Of a stretch of 16,363 nt of DNA, positions 7,703-15,847 are shown piece by piece. The stretch spans positions 1-16,363 of the forward strand of contig JBHGWS010000121.1 of the NCBI GenBank assembly GCA_041936745.1, in the 5' to 3' direction. The notes beneath the pieces are model-generated. The model ran no database searches. It worked only from the letters and a program-made list of their open reading frames with translations, and had not been told where the DNA came from. Within the stretch, counting starts at the first letter, position 1. The number at the start of each line of letters is the position of its first letter. Made by a program: the position numbers and the translations under genes. The DNA is from Darwinibacter acetoxidans_A (lineage in GTDB: Bacteria > Bacillota > Limnochordia > Darwinibacteriales > Darwinibacteriaceae).

Positions 7703-9085
7703 ATGCGGGCCTATCAACTTAAAGTAGTGATGAATGATTTACCTACGGTGTGGCGTACTTTAATCGTGCCGGAAAAAATCTCTTGGGCGGCCCTCCACTA
7801 TGTTATCCAGTATGCTTTTGGCTGGCTTGATGCCCATTTATATGATTTCAGCGGGGATGAGGATCCCACCTGCTATACAAATAATAGAGATGGTATCGGC
7901 GAATACGAGTATTACAGCCAAAACCCCGAGGCCGTTGAGGAGTTTGAGGTACAGTGGATTTTAGAAAAGCCGTATAAGTCGGCCGAGACGGTGCTGATTG
8001 ATGATCTATTAAATAAAAGCGGAGCAGTCAACTATCTTTACGACTACGGTGATTATTGGGAGTTAACAATTACTTTGGAGAAAACCATTGATGATTATCC
8101 AAACAATTATGCGCTCTGCGTGGCGGCAGGTGCCGCCGCGCCCCCGGAGGACGTGGGCGGGACTTCGAGTTTCATGGATTTTTTAGAAGCTTGGTACGAT
8201 CCAGCGCATTCGGAACATGAGGATGCTGTAACTTGGGGCAGTTCTTTGGGCTTTACGGGAGAGGTTGACCTGGCTAAAATCAACACATTTCTCCGCCGCA
8301 AACTGCCCTTAGGCAGTGATAACTTGGCACGGCGGCTGTTTGAACTTAATCACGAACTCCTTAGATTTGATGAAGCAATTGTTTTTAATCCCGAATTGCA
8401 GGCGGAAAAAGCCGCTTCAACCAATTTTGTGTATCATTATCGGGGTTTTTTAGAAAAACTTAAGGCAGAAGGCTCTTTTAAGGCCACCGCTAAGGGCAAT
8501 TTACCCGTGAAGGTTGTTAAGGATCTCTATGCCCGCGGGTTTGACTATGCGGAGGCGGATTTTAGAGTTGATAAGGTCCATCGGGAGGCTGACGCCTGGT
8601 TTATCAGTACCCTGCACGATCTGTGCAAAGCAATGGGAACGATTAAAAGAAGGAAAGGCAGGATCTCTTTGACCAAAAAGGGGGAAGAGTTTTTGCAGGC
8701 CTCAGCGGTCGAAAATTACTACGCCTTGTTTTGGTATTACCTTGTTACCTATAATCTGGGCTACGAAGAAGGAAACGAGAACTTACCCCTATTTCTCTAT
8801 CCGTATCTAATCAGCCTTCTGGCAAGATACGGTAAAAAAGAGAGAGCGATCGGATTCTACGTTGAAAGGCTGCTTAAGATCTACCCCTTAGTTTTGGATC
8901 CTAAAATTGACGAGGAGTGGGCGACGTACGGCCTTGAAATAGGACTTTTCAGCTCTGTAATGAGAAGGTTCTTTGCTGAATTCGGGCTTGTAACAACGCG
9001 GGCCGTGCCGCGTTCGCAGGCAGAGAAGGATCGCTTCTTTGTGCGGAAAACCGAACTGTTTGACGATGTCTTTTTAAGGTGGTAG
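7703..9085 (+). CDS. Plasmid pRiA4b ORF-3-like family protein with long C-terminal extension
   Basis: Residues 1 to about 170 match the pRiA4b ORF-3-like family, which is related to a passenger protein of IS1096-type elements and has no established biochemical role. The landmarks are an N-terminal YQLKVVMNDLPTVWRTLIV, then WAALHYVIQYAFGWLDAHLY near 28-47, YDYGDYWELTITLE near 113-126, and PPEDVGGTSSFMDFLEAW near 147-164. The remaining 290 residues are helix-rich and unidentified. They include a possible winged-helix stretch near 305-345 (LHDLCKAMGTI, then a basic turn, then ISLTKKGEEFL). ATG at 7703 was chosen because GGAGG (7691-7695) sits seven bases upstream; a start at 7679 lacks such a site. 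It is flanked on both sides by decayed sequence, so it looks like accessory DNA that has stayed intact. Confidence 0.85.
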   Translation: MRAYQLKVVMNDLPTVWRTLIVPEKISWAALHYVIQYAFGWLDAHLYDFSGDEDPTCYTNNRDGIGEYEYYSQNPEAVEEFEVQWILEKPYKSAETVLIDDLLNKSGAVNYLYDYGDYWELTITLEKTIDDYPNNYALCVAAGAAAPPEDVGGTSSFMDFLEAWYDPAHSEHEDAVTWGSSLGFTGEVDLAKINTFLRRKLPLGSDNLARRLFELNHELLRFDEAIVFNPELQAEKAASTNFVYHYRGFLEKLKAEGSFKATAKGNLPVKVVKDLYARGFDYAEADFRVDKVHREADAWFISTLHDLCKAMGTIKRRKGRISLTKKGEEFLQASAVENYYALFWYYLVTYNLGYEEGNENLPLFLYPYLISLLARYGKKERAIGFYVERLLKIYPLVLDPKIDEEWATYGLEIGLFSSVMRRFFAEFGLVTTRAVPRSQAEKDRFFVRKTELFDDVFLRW

Positions 9086-9146
9086 CGGCCCGAAAACTTT
9101 GGCTGAGGTCCTCATTCCGTTGGAAACATGAGTTTGAACCGGGCTG

Positions 9147-9751
9147 TTGAAGAATATCATGCTTGAGCTAACCCGGCGGCCCGGGAGTGCAAGGTGTGTG
9201 GTCAAGGCTTTCGTTAGAAGGCCGGCGGAAATTTGGGAGAAGGCGCCAAGCTCTCAGACGGCCAATTTGACCGAGACCGGTCAGATGGGAATTTTGTTGA
9301 GTTGGTCCCGGACGGAAAATATTGCTGCCGATACTATCACGGCCGGGCAAGTATTTTCTCACTCAGCCGAAAAGGACGGCTTAAAAGATCTTTATGTTGA
9401 TGGCGGTTATGACGGGAAACGGTGTCTGAGAAAGAGGCTTCTAACGGAGTTTACACTTCAAGTTATTCTATTGCATTTCGGAGACGCAACCTTTACAAGC
9501 CAGTCAAAGAGGCGGGCTCAAAAAGATGTTTTTGCGGCTTACCGGAGTGGAGGGCTGTAATTCTCACCAATACCAGCTGCGAGAAATTTGCGCAGGGATT
9601 TTCCAAAGAAGTTGGCTGCCGATGCGCACGCGCTTACGAAATCTAAGCAAAAATCCCAAGGGGCCTCAAGTAACATGGGGGAATTATTCGACCGTTTAAG
9701 TTCCGATTGTACCGCCTGGGTCGATGCTTTTAACAACGATATCGGCAATTA
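9147..9751 (+). pseudogene. Decayed DDE-type transposase remnant
   Basis: The frame from 9147 contains ENIAADTITAGQVFSHSAEK and then GLKDLYVDGGYDGKRC. This matches the region around the second catalytic aspartate of many DDE transposases (...LYVDGGYxG...). The N-terminal part before it shows no confident family match. The frame meets a TAA at 9558-9560 and then stays open to 9749-9751 (ending LFDRLSSDCTAWVDAFNNDIGN with the stop), but I cannot assign that tail. Neither the first aspartate nor the final glutamate region is recognisable. The IS family (IS1182-like or ISNCY-like) is a guess. Confidence 0.55.
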
Positions 9752-9927
9752 AACTAGGGGCGGGATGTGGAAAAGAATAACTCGCACCCGAATCGACCTG
9801 CGTTTTAACAGATTGAACAATGTGAGATTAATCTTCCAAATAAGCCGAACAGACTAACTAAGAAAGGCTTTGGCGAACCCCGCCGTACCTCAATATTTTT
9901 AGGAACTATTCCGCAAGAATTAAAGTG

Positions 9928-10264
9928 ATGGATAAAAACACCGCTAATCCCCCAAGGCAACTATTGGAAAAAGCCGGTGTAATTCACTTTTTTTGAGATT
10001 TTGTTTCGAGCTGGCTTGGAAAGCGATGAAAGATTATCTTGAATTTCCTCAACTACGGGTCGCCGGCCCTCGGGAAATCATTAAACAGGCGATTAAAATG
10101 GGATTGATTGAAGATGGCCATATCCGGATTGATGCTTTGACGGACCGTACCCGTACAGTCCACACTGATGATGAAGCACCTGCCCAAAAGTGGCAAAAGA
10201 TATCGCAGAAGTCTATTTTCCCGTTTTAGAAAAGCCGTACAAAAAAATGATTAAGGAGCTGTAA
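9928..10264 (+). pseudogene. HI0074-type nucleotidyltransferase-partner (HEPN) gene, frameshifted
   Basis: The frame at 9993-10229 reads FELAWKAMKDYLEF, then GPREIIKQAIKMGLIEDGH and LTDRTRTVHTDDEA. This is the core of HI0074-like proteins, HEPN-fold partners of minimal nucleotidyltransferases (MNT) and often toxins in HEPN/MNT toxin-antitoxin pairs. The family Rx4-6H-type HEPN motif corresponds to RTRTVHTDDE. Upstream, KAGVIHFF in another frame is the expected start of the same helix, broken in a T-rich run at about 9988-10002. Near 10190 a second frameshift breaks the end. In the next frame the expected C-terminus continues as VAKDIAEVYFPVLEK, then YKKMIKEL, and stops at 10262-10264. One lost A in the CAAAAG run would explain this. 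The gene is dead, or the frameshifts are sequencing errors in homopolymers. Confidence 0.8.
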
Positions 10265-10837
10265 GCCGTGTTTGGGCCCTTAGAAAGGGATCTTTACCGG
10301 GTCAAAGCCAATCAGGGGGATTTAAATGTACCAATGGCACGAGAATTTTTGGACAAGCTTAAAGCCTGCCGCTGCTCAAACTTACACAAGTTTGCAGAAT
10401 ACTGCCTTGAGGTGGCAATCAACGGTTGATGACAATCAGGGATTGCTCGCGGTTGCCTTCGGGCGAAGCCCGGAATTAGTTGAAAATGCCGTGACCCGCA
10501 TGGTCAGGCAAGAGGGAATAAAGCGATTTAGCCAGAGAAGATTTCCGGTTAGCCGGAGATGCTTTAAATTCGAATTAAGAAACCGGGTAAATATGGTTTT
10601 AGCTTAATTACCGTAAAACAATGGTAGCGTGTTAACCATGGAGTTCCAGGCCGCCCAGAGAAATGGTTCTCTGTGAGGTGCTTTACAAAACCTGCGGGGT
10701 AAAAACGATTGTAGATTATTCAACGGAAAATGATAGCATTGGCCTTATTCTCAAGGGTAAATGCAGCGCTTAGTAGAGGTGGATTAAAAAAGCTGGCAAG
10801 CGGCAGAAGTAAAACAAGATGTGCCGGGTTTGTTGGT
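10265..10837. other. Decayed or non-coding gap between HEPN remnant and helicase
   Basis: A frame starting GTG at 10268 begins VFGPLERDLYRV, which resembles the first residues of MNT-type nucleotidyltransferases that usually follow HI0074-like genes. It does not continue with the GSR...D.D catalytic motif and stops at about 10430. A longer frame (10326-10607) has no recognisable family. A short frame near 10664-10774 (MVLCEVLYKTCGV...) is also unassigned. No RNA gene or clear terminator was seen. Confidence 0.4.
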
Positions 10838-13045
10838 TCACCGTATTGGCTCCACTGTGCCTGATTCGTCGGATTTTTGCTCATCGTGCCCGGATTGCCA
10901 CATACTACCCGCGATGCGAACTCTCTCTTCCTCTATAAATCTTTTTATCCAGGCGCTTTCGGAATGTTTTTTGAGGCTTTCTTGCCCCACAAGGGATTCA
11001 TCAGCATAGGTATCAAATTCTAATTGTTTTCTTTTTAACATTTCATTCATTCTTTCATCAATAGTGCCCACACACAGCAAACGGTGCACGATTACGTTTT
11101 GAATTTGCCCCATTCTGTAAGCGCGTGAAATCGCCTGTGTCTCTAGTGAGGGCTTGACTTGCGGTTCGCAAATAATGATTACACTGGCCGCTTGAATGTT
11201 TAAACCCGTGCCGCCTGCTTGAATCTGGGAAACCAAAACTTTCTCCGTCCCCTCCGCAGTAAATTGGTCAATAAGGCGTTGGCGCTGACTTGCGGGGGTG
11301 CTGCCGGTAATAGGGCCTAGGGCCCTATTTTTCAATAGCTTGCAGACGAGGTCAAGGGTACCGCGAAAAAAAGAAAACACAAGAACCTTACGGTCATTTG
11401 CTTGGGCTTCGTTGCAAATTTCCGCTAATCGCTTGGCTTTGCTTGAACGATGAAGGGCTACATCCCACGAGACGCGGCGCATGGCCATGAAGTTTCCTGA
11501 TATAACCGCTAAGCGGTAGGCATTGATTTCTTGAGAGGAAGGTTTGATCCAATCTTCTTTTTCAATAAGTTCCGGCAACTCTTCCAGCACATCGTTGCGT
11601 ATTCGCCTTAAATATACTGGGGCGATTTTTTCTTTGAATTTTTGGGTTCTATTGAGGGTCTTCATAGCGCGCAGTTTTTTTGCAATGTCCGGACGCAAGC
11701 ATTCCGTTAAGAAACACATTTCGTCTACTCTGTTTTCCAGGGGGGTGCCCGTCATAAAAAGAACGCGGTCAGTCTTCTTTGCCGCTTTTAATGTTGCCAC
11801 GGTACGCTGAGCTAAAGGATTTTTGACAAAATGCGCCTCATCAACTATTAAGGCCCCGTATTTGAAGTTTATTGCACTTTCTACTTTCAGCAAAGTTTCG
11901 TAATTTGTAATACAAAGCCCCCCTTCGCGTTTCCATAGCCACAATTGCTGCTCCTTATCATGGCCGTGAACAATAATGGCATTGATCTCGCTGTGTTTTT
12001 CAGTTTCTCGTTTCCAGTTAATAAGGACACTGGCGGGGCAGACGACTAGGAAATGTGTGCGGCCCTTCGCCGTTAAATCAGCTACTGCTGCAAGGGCTTG
12101 AATGGTCTTGCCAAGTCCCATTTCATCTCCGAGTAAGGCCTTTCTTTGCTGTAGAAAATATTTGGCGCCAAATATCTGATATTGCCTCAAATGGGATTTC
12201 ATATATGTCAGATCCAAAGGATATTTTTCAATCCGTGATACCAGCCCGGCGGGCAGGCCCCAGGTGAAAAAGGGAGAAACCCCTGGTTCGTACCTTTCCA
12301 AAAGAGTGTAATAAGGGACGGGACCGTTTCGGAAATTGGCGTAAGCATCCTCTGCGCGGCTTTTAGTTTTAAGCGCTTTTTTATATTCCGCCAGAATTGT
12401 TGTTACTTGTTGATCAAATCCAAGAAGTAAAAGCCTTTCTAGATATGCGTAGGCCGCAAGATATGATTCTTTTTTGGATAGTGAAGAAAGCGACCAGCCA
12501 AAAAGTCCATATATTCTTTTGGCTTTTTTTAAGCTGGAGGAAATATCGGGGTATCTGGTAAGCAAATTCCGGGCCCGCATTTTAGGTCCGTCCGCAATGT
12601 TTAGTCTATGTAATGCGACCATCAGCTTGTCTTGTTCGCGGCTTCGCTTGCGGGGATCTATTCGCACCTTGCCTTGGTTCGTTACGGCATCGTGTATGTG
12701 ATCCACGGTCTTTTTAATTTTGACAGCAGTTTGTTCCCCTATTCCTCTTATGCCGGAAATTTGAGCGGTTGAGAGTCCGTACAGTTTCCCCAGAGTTGTA
12801 TAACCAGCCCTTTTTAGCGCTGATATGCGGATACCCTGTCTATTTTCGTTAAGAACGTCGACCTTCATTTGTGAAAACTCTTCAAAAGCGGTTTTCCGCC
12901 GCAAGGCCTGTATAAACCGGGAGAGTCGTTTTTTGGTGCGGGCTTTTTCAGTGGTTATAAATAATAGTGCCTTGTAATGGAAGGAGATTGTTTTGATGAC
13001 ATTTTTGACTTTGCCACGGTCCGGGCGCACAAGATTACTGCCCAT
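10838..13045 (-). CDS. SNF2-family DNA helicase/translocase with N-terminal helix-hairpin-helix
   Basis: The 735-residue product is a superfamily 2 Snf2-type ATPase. Motif I is GDEMGLGKT at 306-314, motif Ia is in VVCPASVLINWKRE, motif II is DEAH at 402-405, and motif III is TGTP at 432-435. Motif V is SQIQAGGTGLNIQ (606-618) and motif VI is QAISRAYRMGQ (637-647). The N-terminal 290 residues are unusual. A helix-hairpin-helix-like segment (ALKRAGYTTLGKLYGL then ISGIRGIGEQTAVKIKK, about 76-112) resembles DNA-binding modules of repair proteins, and the rest is helical. Such proteins translocate on duplex DNA and serve in repair, transcription recycling or phage defence; no partner gene is present to decide. 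ATG at 13045 has AAGGAG nine bases upstream. It is monocistronic, with a plausible promoter at 13088-13116. Confidence 0.92.
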   Translation of the reverse strand: MGSNLVRPDRGKVKNVIKTISFHYKALLFITTEKARTKKRLSRFIQALRRKTAFEEFSQMKVDVLNENRQGIRISALKRAGYTTLGKLYGLSTAQISGIRGIGEQTAVKIKKTVDHIHDAVTNQGKVRIDPRKRSREQDKLMVALHRLNIADGPKMRARNLLTRYPDISSSLKKAKRIYGLFGWSLSSLSKKESYLAAYAYLERLLLLGFDQQVTTILAEYKKALKTKSRAEDAYANFRNGPVPYYTLLERYEPGVSPFFTWGLPAGLVSRIEKYPLDLTYMKSHLRQYQIFGAKYFLQQRKALLGDEMGLGKTIQALAAVADLTAKGRTHFLVVCPASVLINWKRETEKHSEINAIIVHGHDKEQQLWLWKREGGLCITNYETLLKVESAINFKYGALIVDEAHFVKNPLAQRTVATLKAAKKTDRVLFMTGTPLENRVDEMCFLTECLRPDIAKKLRAMKTLNRTQKFKEKIAPVYLRRIRNDVLEELPELIEKEDWIKPSSQEINAYRLAVISGNFMAMRRVSWDVALHRSSKAKRLAEICNEAQANDRKVLVFSFFRGTLDLVCKLLKNRALGPITGSTPASQRQRLIDQFTAEGTEKVLVSQIQAGGTGLNIQAASVIIICEPQVKPSLETQAISRAYRMGQIQNVIVHRLLCVGTIDERMNEMLKRKQLEFDTYADESLVGQESLKKHSESAWIKRFIEEERVRIAGSMWQSGHDEQKSDESGTVEPIR

Positions 13046-13087
13046 CGGTATTCTCTCCTTTTTCGGTGTACCTTTAAGAAAATTGGC

Positions 13088-13116
13088 ATTTTATCTAACA
13101 GTAGAATTCTGGTAAA
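13088..13116 (-). promoter_or_regulatory. Candidate sigma-A promoter of the SNF2 gene
   Basis: On the minus strand, TTTACC (13116-13111) and TAAAAT (13093-13088) are spaced by 17 bases, with the -10 box 42 bases before the ATG. The match is moderate. Confidence 0.5.
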
Positions 13117-13301
13117 GTCCCACAGTTTCCTGTTTCTGTAAGTGATAAAGGTGTATTTTCCGCCTTCTAGTGTAGTTTGTATTCGCAGGGATATAACGTG
13201 CCCGGCTATAAGAGCAACATTTCCAACCTCTTGTCATTCTTTTAAAATTTGTTCTTTAAACTTATGAGAGTAATTCCTTTTTTCATCGTAAGTCCCCCTG
13301 A

Positions 13302-13588
13302 CTAAATACTAACAGATGAAAGGATTTTCTCCAAACCTATTAAGGGGCTAAGTAGATAGTCTTGTTCAAGCCAACGCCAATAACTCTCGTTTAATTCTTC
13401 TAGGGTAATGTCTTCGTCATTCCCAATCGCACCTAAAATCTTGTTCTGACTGCCCTAAAGAATCTTTCCTGTTTACCCTTGCCCGCCGCCTGGTAAGGTC
13501 GGGTGTGCACGACTGACATCCAAACCCGGTACAAATCAAGTTTTTGTTCAAGAGGTTTGCAAAAATATTTCTCGATCAATAGATTCAG
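13302..13588 (-). pseudogene. rve-type (IS481/IS3-like) transposase C-terminal remnant
   Basis: On the minus strand a frame reads SVVHTRPYQAAGKGKQERFF followed by RAVRTRF, and then stops. One frame over it continues LGAIGNDEDITLEELNESYW and RWLEQDYLLSPL. This is the end of an integrase-core transposase: relatives have HSRPYxPxGRGKIERFFRTVRxxFL, with the E of GKxER as the last DDE acid (aligned here as Q-E), then LEELNxxFxxWLxxxYHxRPHSxLG. Restoring one T in the run at about 13434-13438 would join both parts. The N-terminal two thirds and the final RPHSxLG are missing or altered. It is a decayed fragment with no visible terminal repeats. Confidence 0.75.
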
Positions 13589-13672
13589 AGAGCCCCGGCA
13601 TCTTCTCTATCGAGGGATCTAAAAAGCCCGCTTAGCCCGGCCCTTCACACAATGCGCACCTCACAACATGCC

Positions 13673-14363
13673 TTACAAGAAAACGTCTTTTAGTTCAACT
13701 GCCAAATCAGAAAAATGAAATGAAACTGCTCGCCCGGGGCCGGTAAAGGCCTTTTGATTGATAATATTGCCCTCAGCGAAATGGTAGACGAACACCTGCT
13801 TGTTTTGAGGATCAACAATCCAGTATTCCTACACTCCGCCTTCTAAGTATCTTTATAAGGTCGTTTCTTCCGGTCCCCTCCGAGAGGATCTCTATAACCA
13901 GGTCGGGCACGCCGTGGTAGTAGCCATCTTCGCCGAGGTTTTCTTGTAGGTCGCAGATAACCATCAAATCGGGCTGTGCAACATTGATATCCCCCTCATA
14001 ACGGGAAATGGTGATATCTAAGGGGGCGGCAAACGCTTGGCAGTCCTTTCCAAGGAAAAACTGATGGAGCATGCCGTGCAGCCGGGATAAGGCAAACTGG
14101 TGCTCTACTTTCGGTGAAGCAATGTACTCGTAGCGCTCTGTGGTTTCTTCTTTTGTGGGCTCTTGAAATTCTTTAAAAGTGGCTTGGCGCAGCCCAAAGC
14201 CGCGGGCCGGTGCCTTTTCCGCGACACGATCCCCGCCAATACTTAATCCGGAAAGTTTGGCAACTTCCTTGCCGTTACGGGTGACAATGATCTTTTGTTC
14301 CTGGGCAACTAAAAGATAATGGCCGAAATTGTTCTGCGGCTCGGTTGAACTGACCTTCCACAT
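13673..14363 (-). pseudogene. Phd/YefM antitoxin-like domain fused to Uma2-family nuclease, broken
   Basis: The first 40 residues (MWKVSSTEPQNNFGHYLLVA, then IIVTRNGKEVAKLSG) match the Phd/YefM antitoxin N-terminus. From about residue 85 the protein is Uma2-like, a family with a PD-(D/E)xK restriction-endonuclease fold: ASPKVEHQFALSRLHGML, then VAQPDLMVICD and GVPDLVIEILSEGTGRNDLI. The usual segment between ERYEYI and ASP (DGxxYxx) is missing. At about 13850 the frame shifts, and the family C-terminus continues one frame over as YLEGGV, an in-frame TAG (13829-13831), EYWIVDPQNKQVFVYHF and so on to a stop at 13673-13675. The ATG at 14363 has GGGGGTG six bases upstream; an in-frame TTG at 14378 is less likely. 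The gene appears dead. Confidence 0.82.
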
Positions 14364-14662
14364 TGTTTTCACCCCCAACTCTCATAGCCAAATTAGCTAA
14401 TTTAAGGATGACAAACAAGGAAATAGTGTCAAAATGCTTTAGATGGCCAAGCAATTCGGCGCCCGAACGGAATCGTTGCCGCGCAGCCATTTGCAGAATT
14501 AAACCAAAGGCGGGACTAAGCTGGCGGGGGCACGCAGTAGTTGTCTGCTTCATTCGCCTCGGATGGCTTGGCTAAGTGCGCAGTGATGGTTGAACTTGCA
14601 TGACAAATACTTTCTAAGTTTTTAAGGTGAGATTTTGGCATTTGCCCAATAGTGTAAAGAAA
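14364..14662. other. Gap without a recognisable gene
   Basis: No supported gene is visible. A minus-strand frame (14275-14553) overlaps the start of the Phd-Uma2 gene and contains FGLILQMAARQRFRSGAELL and FVILKLANLAM, which look protein-like but match nothing I know. TAGTGTCAAA at 14425-14434 is the inverse of the possible IS256 end near 3886-3895, but a 10-base match is weak evidence. Confidence 0.35.
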
Positions 14663-14712
14663 TACTTACAAAACCTTGAACTATACTGCCAAAAATGATA
14701 AGATTACTTACA
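14663..14712 (+). promoter_or_regulatory. Promoter of the XRE-protease/PIN operon flanked by twin repeats
   Basis: TTGAAC (14676-14681) and TAAGAT (14699-14704) are spaced by exactly 17 bases, ending 24 bases before the ATG. Two identical TACTTACA repeats (14663-14670 and 14705-14712) bracket the promoter, with a 42-base centre-to-centre distance, close to four helical turns. They are candidate operators for self-repression by the XRE domain. Confidence 0.65.
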
Positions 14713-14728
14713 GAAAGGAGAGGAGAAC

Positions 14729-15847
14729 ATGAGTAACCTAGCCGAAATAATCGGGCGAAACATTGAAAAAATGCGTATGTCCCGCGGCATTTCGAAAAGT
14801 GGCTTAGCGGAATTAATTGAAGTCAGCCGTCCAACCCTTGACGGCTATCTGAATGGACAGCAAATTATTGACAGTGGAAAGCTGGCCATCTTAGCTAGGG
14901 AGTTTGACAAACCATTAGATTTTTTCTTATCGTCTTCTAATAATAGATTTCCCGCCTTGATGTTTAGAGCCGGTAACGCCAGCCCGGAAGACGTTTCCGG
15001 GGTTGCCCGCCGTTTTCAGCTGTATGCTGAACTTTTGATGAACTTTCCCGGGCAACCGGCTTTTAATCCCCCCGCTTACTCTTTTGAATCCCAGGGAAAA
15101 GAAGATTTAACCGCGGATGATAAAGCAGCCATAGATCAAATCGCTCAAAAGATCAGACGAAGTCTTTCGATGGAAGGGGCGGATGGACAGGATTTATTCA
15201 CTGCTTTGGAGGAAGCCGGTATTAATATTGTGGCTTACGGCACTGACCCCGATTCCCAGCTTTGGGGGGCATCTGCTTTTTCTTATGATCTAGGATCCTA
15301 TATTTACGTCAATGATGATCCGGAGGTCACCGAAGAGCGGAAGATATTTAGTTTGATTCACGAACTGGGCCATCTTGTTTTGCACCGAAGTGGTTACAGG
15401 CGCATCGATTCCGATCTGCACTACATCAGCAAGGAAAAGGATATTAACGAGAAAATGGCTGATCATTTTGCCAGCTGTTTTCTGCTGCCAAAAGATAGGC
15501 TCGAAAGAGAATGGGCAGTCATTGGTGATAATATCTCGTATAACGGCATTATGTATTTGAAGAATAAATACAAGGTTAGTTTTCTTGCGGCGGTTCGGGC
15601 TCTTGCAAACCACGGCTTTATTTCCCTGCAAAAGGCCAAAAAATTTGAGGAACGGCTCTATGAGCAAGGTTATATAAAGACTGAACCGGAATCGCTGCCT
15701 TATTTTGAAAAAAGTAATCGCTTTGACCTTCTGGTATACAGCCTGTATCGTAGAGGCAGCATTGGTCTCAACAAGGTGGCCGAATATCTCGGCATTTCCC
15801 TGATTGAAGCCCGTGATGTGGTAAAACAATGGGGTGGTAATGGTTAG
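14729..15847 (+). CDS. XRE-family regulator with ImmA/IrrE zinc metallopeptidase domain and UPF0175-like C-terminus
   Basis: The 372-residue protein has three parts. Residues 5-65 are an XRE/Cro helix-turn-helix (LAELIEVSRPTLDGYLNGQ). Residues about 150-300 are an ImmA/IrrE (COG2856) peptidase: SLIHELGHLVLHRSG carries the HExxH zinc site (H211, E212, H215), and EKMADHFASCFLLP supplies the third ligand, probably E241. Residues about 333-369 (LLVYSLYRRGSIGLNKVAEY then LGISLIEARDVVKQW) resemble the short UPF0175 antitoxin helix-turn-helix (Ly.eGkisl.kaAel.gls). XRE-COG2856 proteins are known as repressors and antitoxins. The start has AAGGAG eight bases upstream. The stop overlaps the next gene, a PIN toxin, so this is the probable antitoxin and autorepressor. 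All key residues are present, so it appears functional. Confidence 0.9.
   Translation: MSNLAEIIGRNIEKMRMSRGISKSGLAELIEVSRPTLDGYLNGQQIIDSGKLAILAREFDKPLDFFLSSSNNRFPALMFRAGNASPEDVSGVARRFQLYAELLMNFPGQPAFNPPAYSFESQGKEDLTADDKAAIDQIAQKIRRSLSMEGADGQDLFTALEEAGINIVAYGTDPDSQLWGASAFSYDLGSYIYVNDDPEVTEERKIFSLIHELGHLVLHRSGYRRIDSDLHYISKEKDINEKMADHFASCFLLPKDRLEREWAVIGDNISYNGIMYLKNKYKVSFLAAVRALANHGFISLQKAKKFEERLYEQGYIKTEPESLPYFEKSNRFDLLVYSLYRRGSIGLNKVAEYLGISLIEARDVVKQWGGNG

Noticed and set aside
10268..10430. MNT-type nucleotidyltransferase gene after the HEPN remnant
   Set aside because: Only the first dozen residues look similar; the GSR and DxD catalytic motifs are absent.
14425..14434. TAGTGTCAAA as the left end of an element whose right end is at 3886-3895
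   Set aside because: A 10-base inverted match over 10 kb is close to chance and intact housekeeping genes lie between.
14363..14575. Plus-strand frame upstream of the XRE gene
   Set aside because: No ribosome binding site or recognisable family; composition is typical of an antisense frame.
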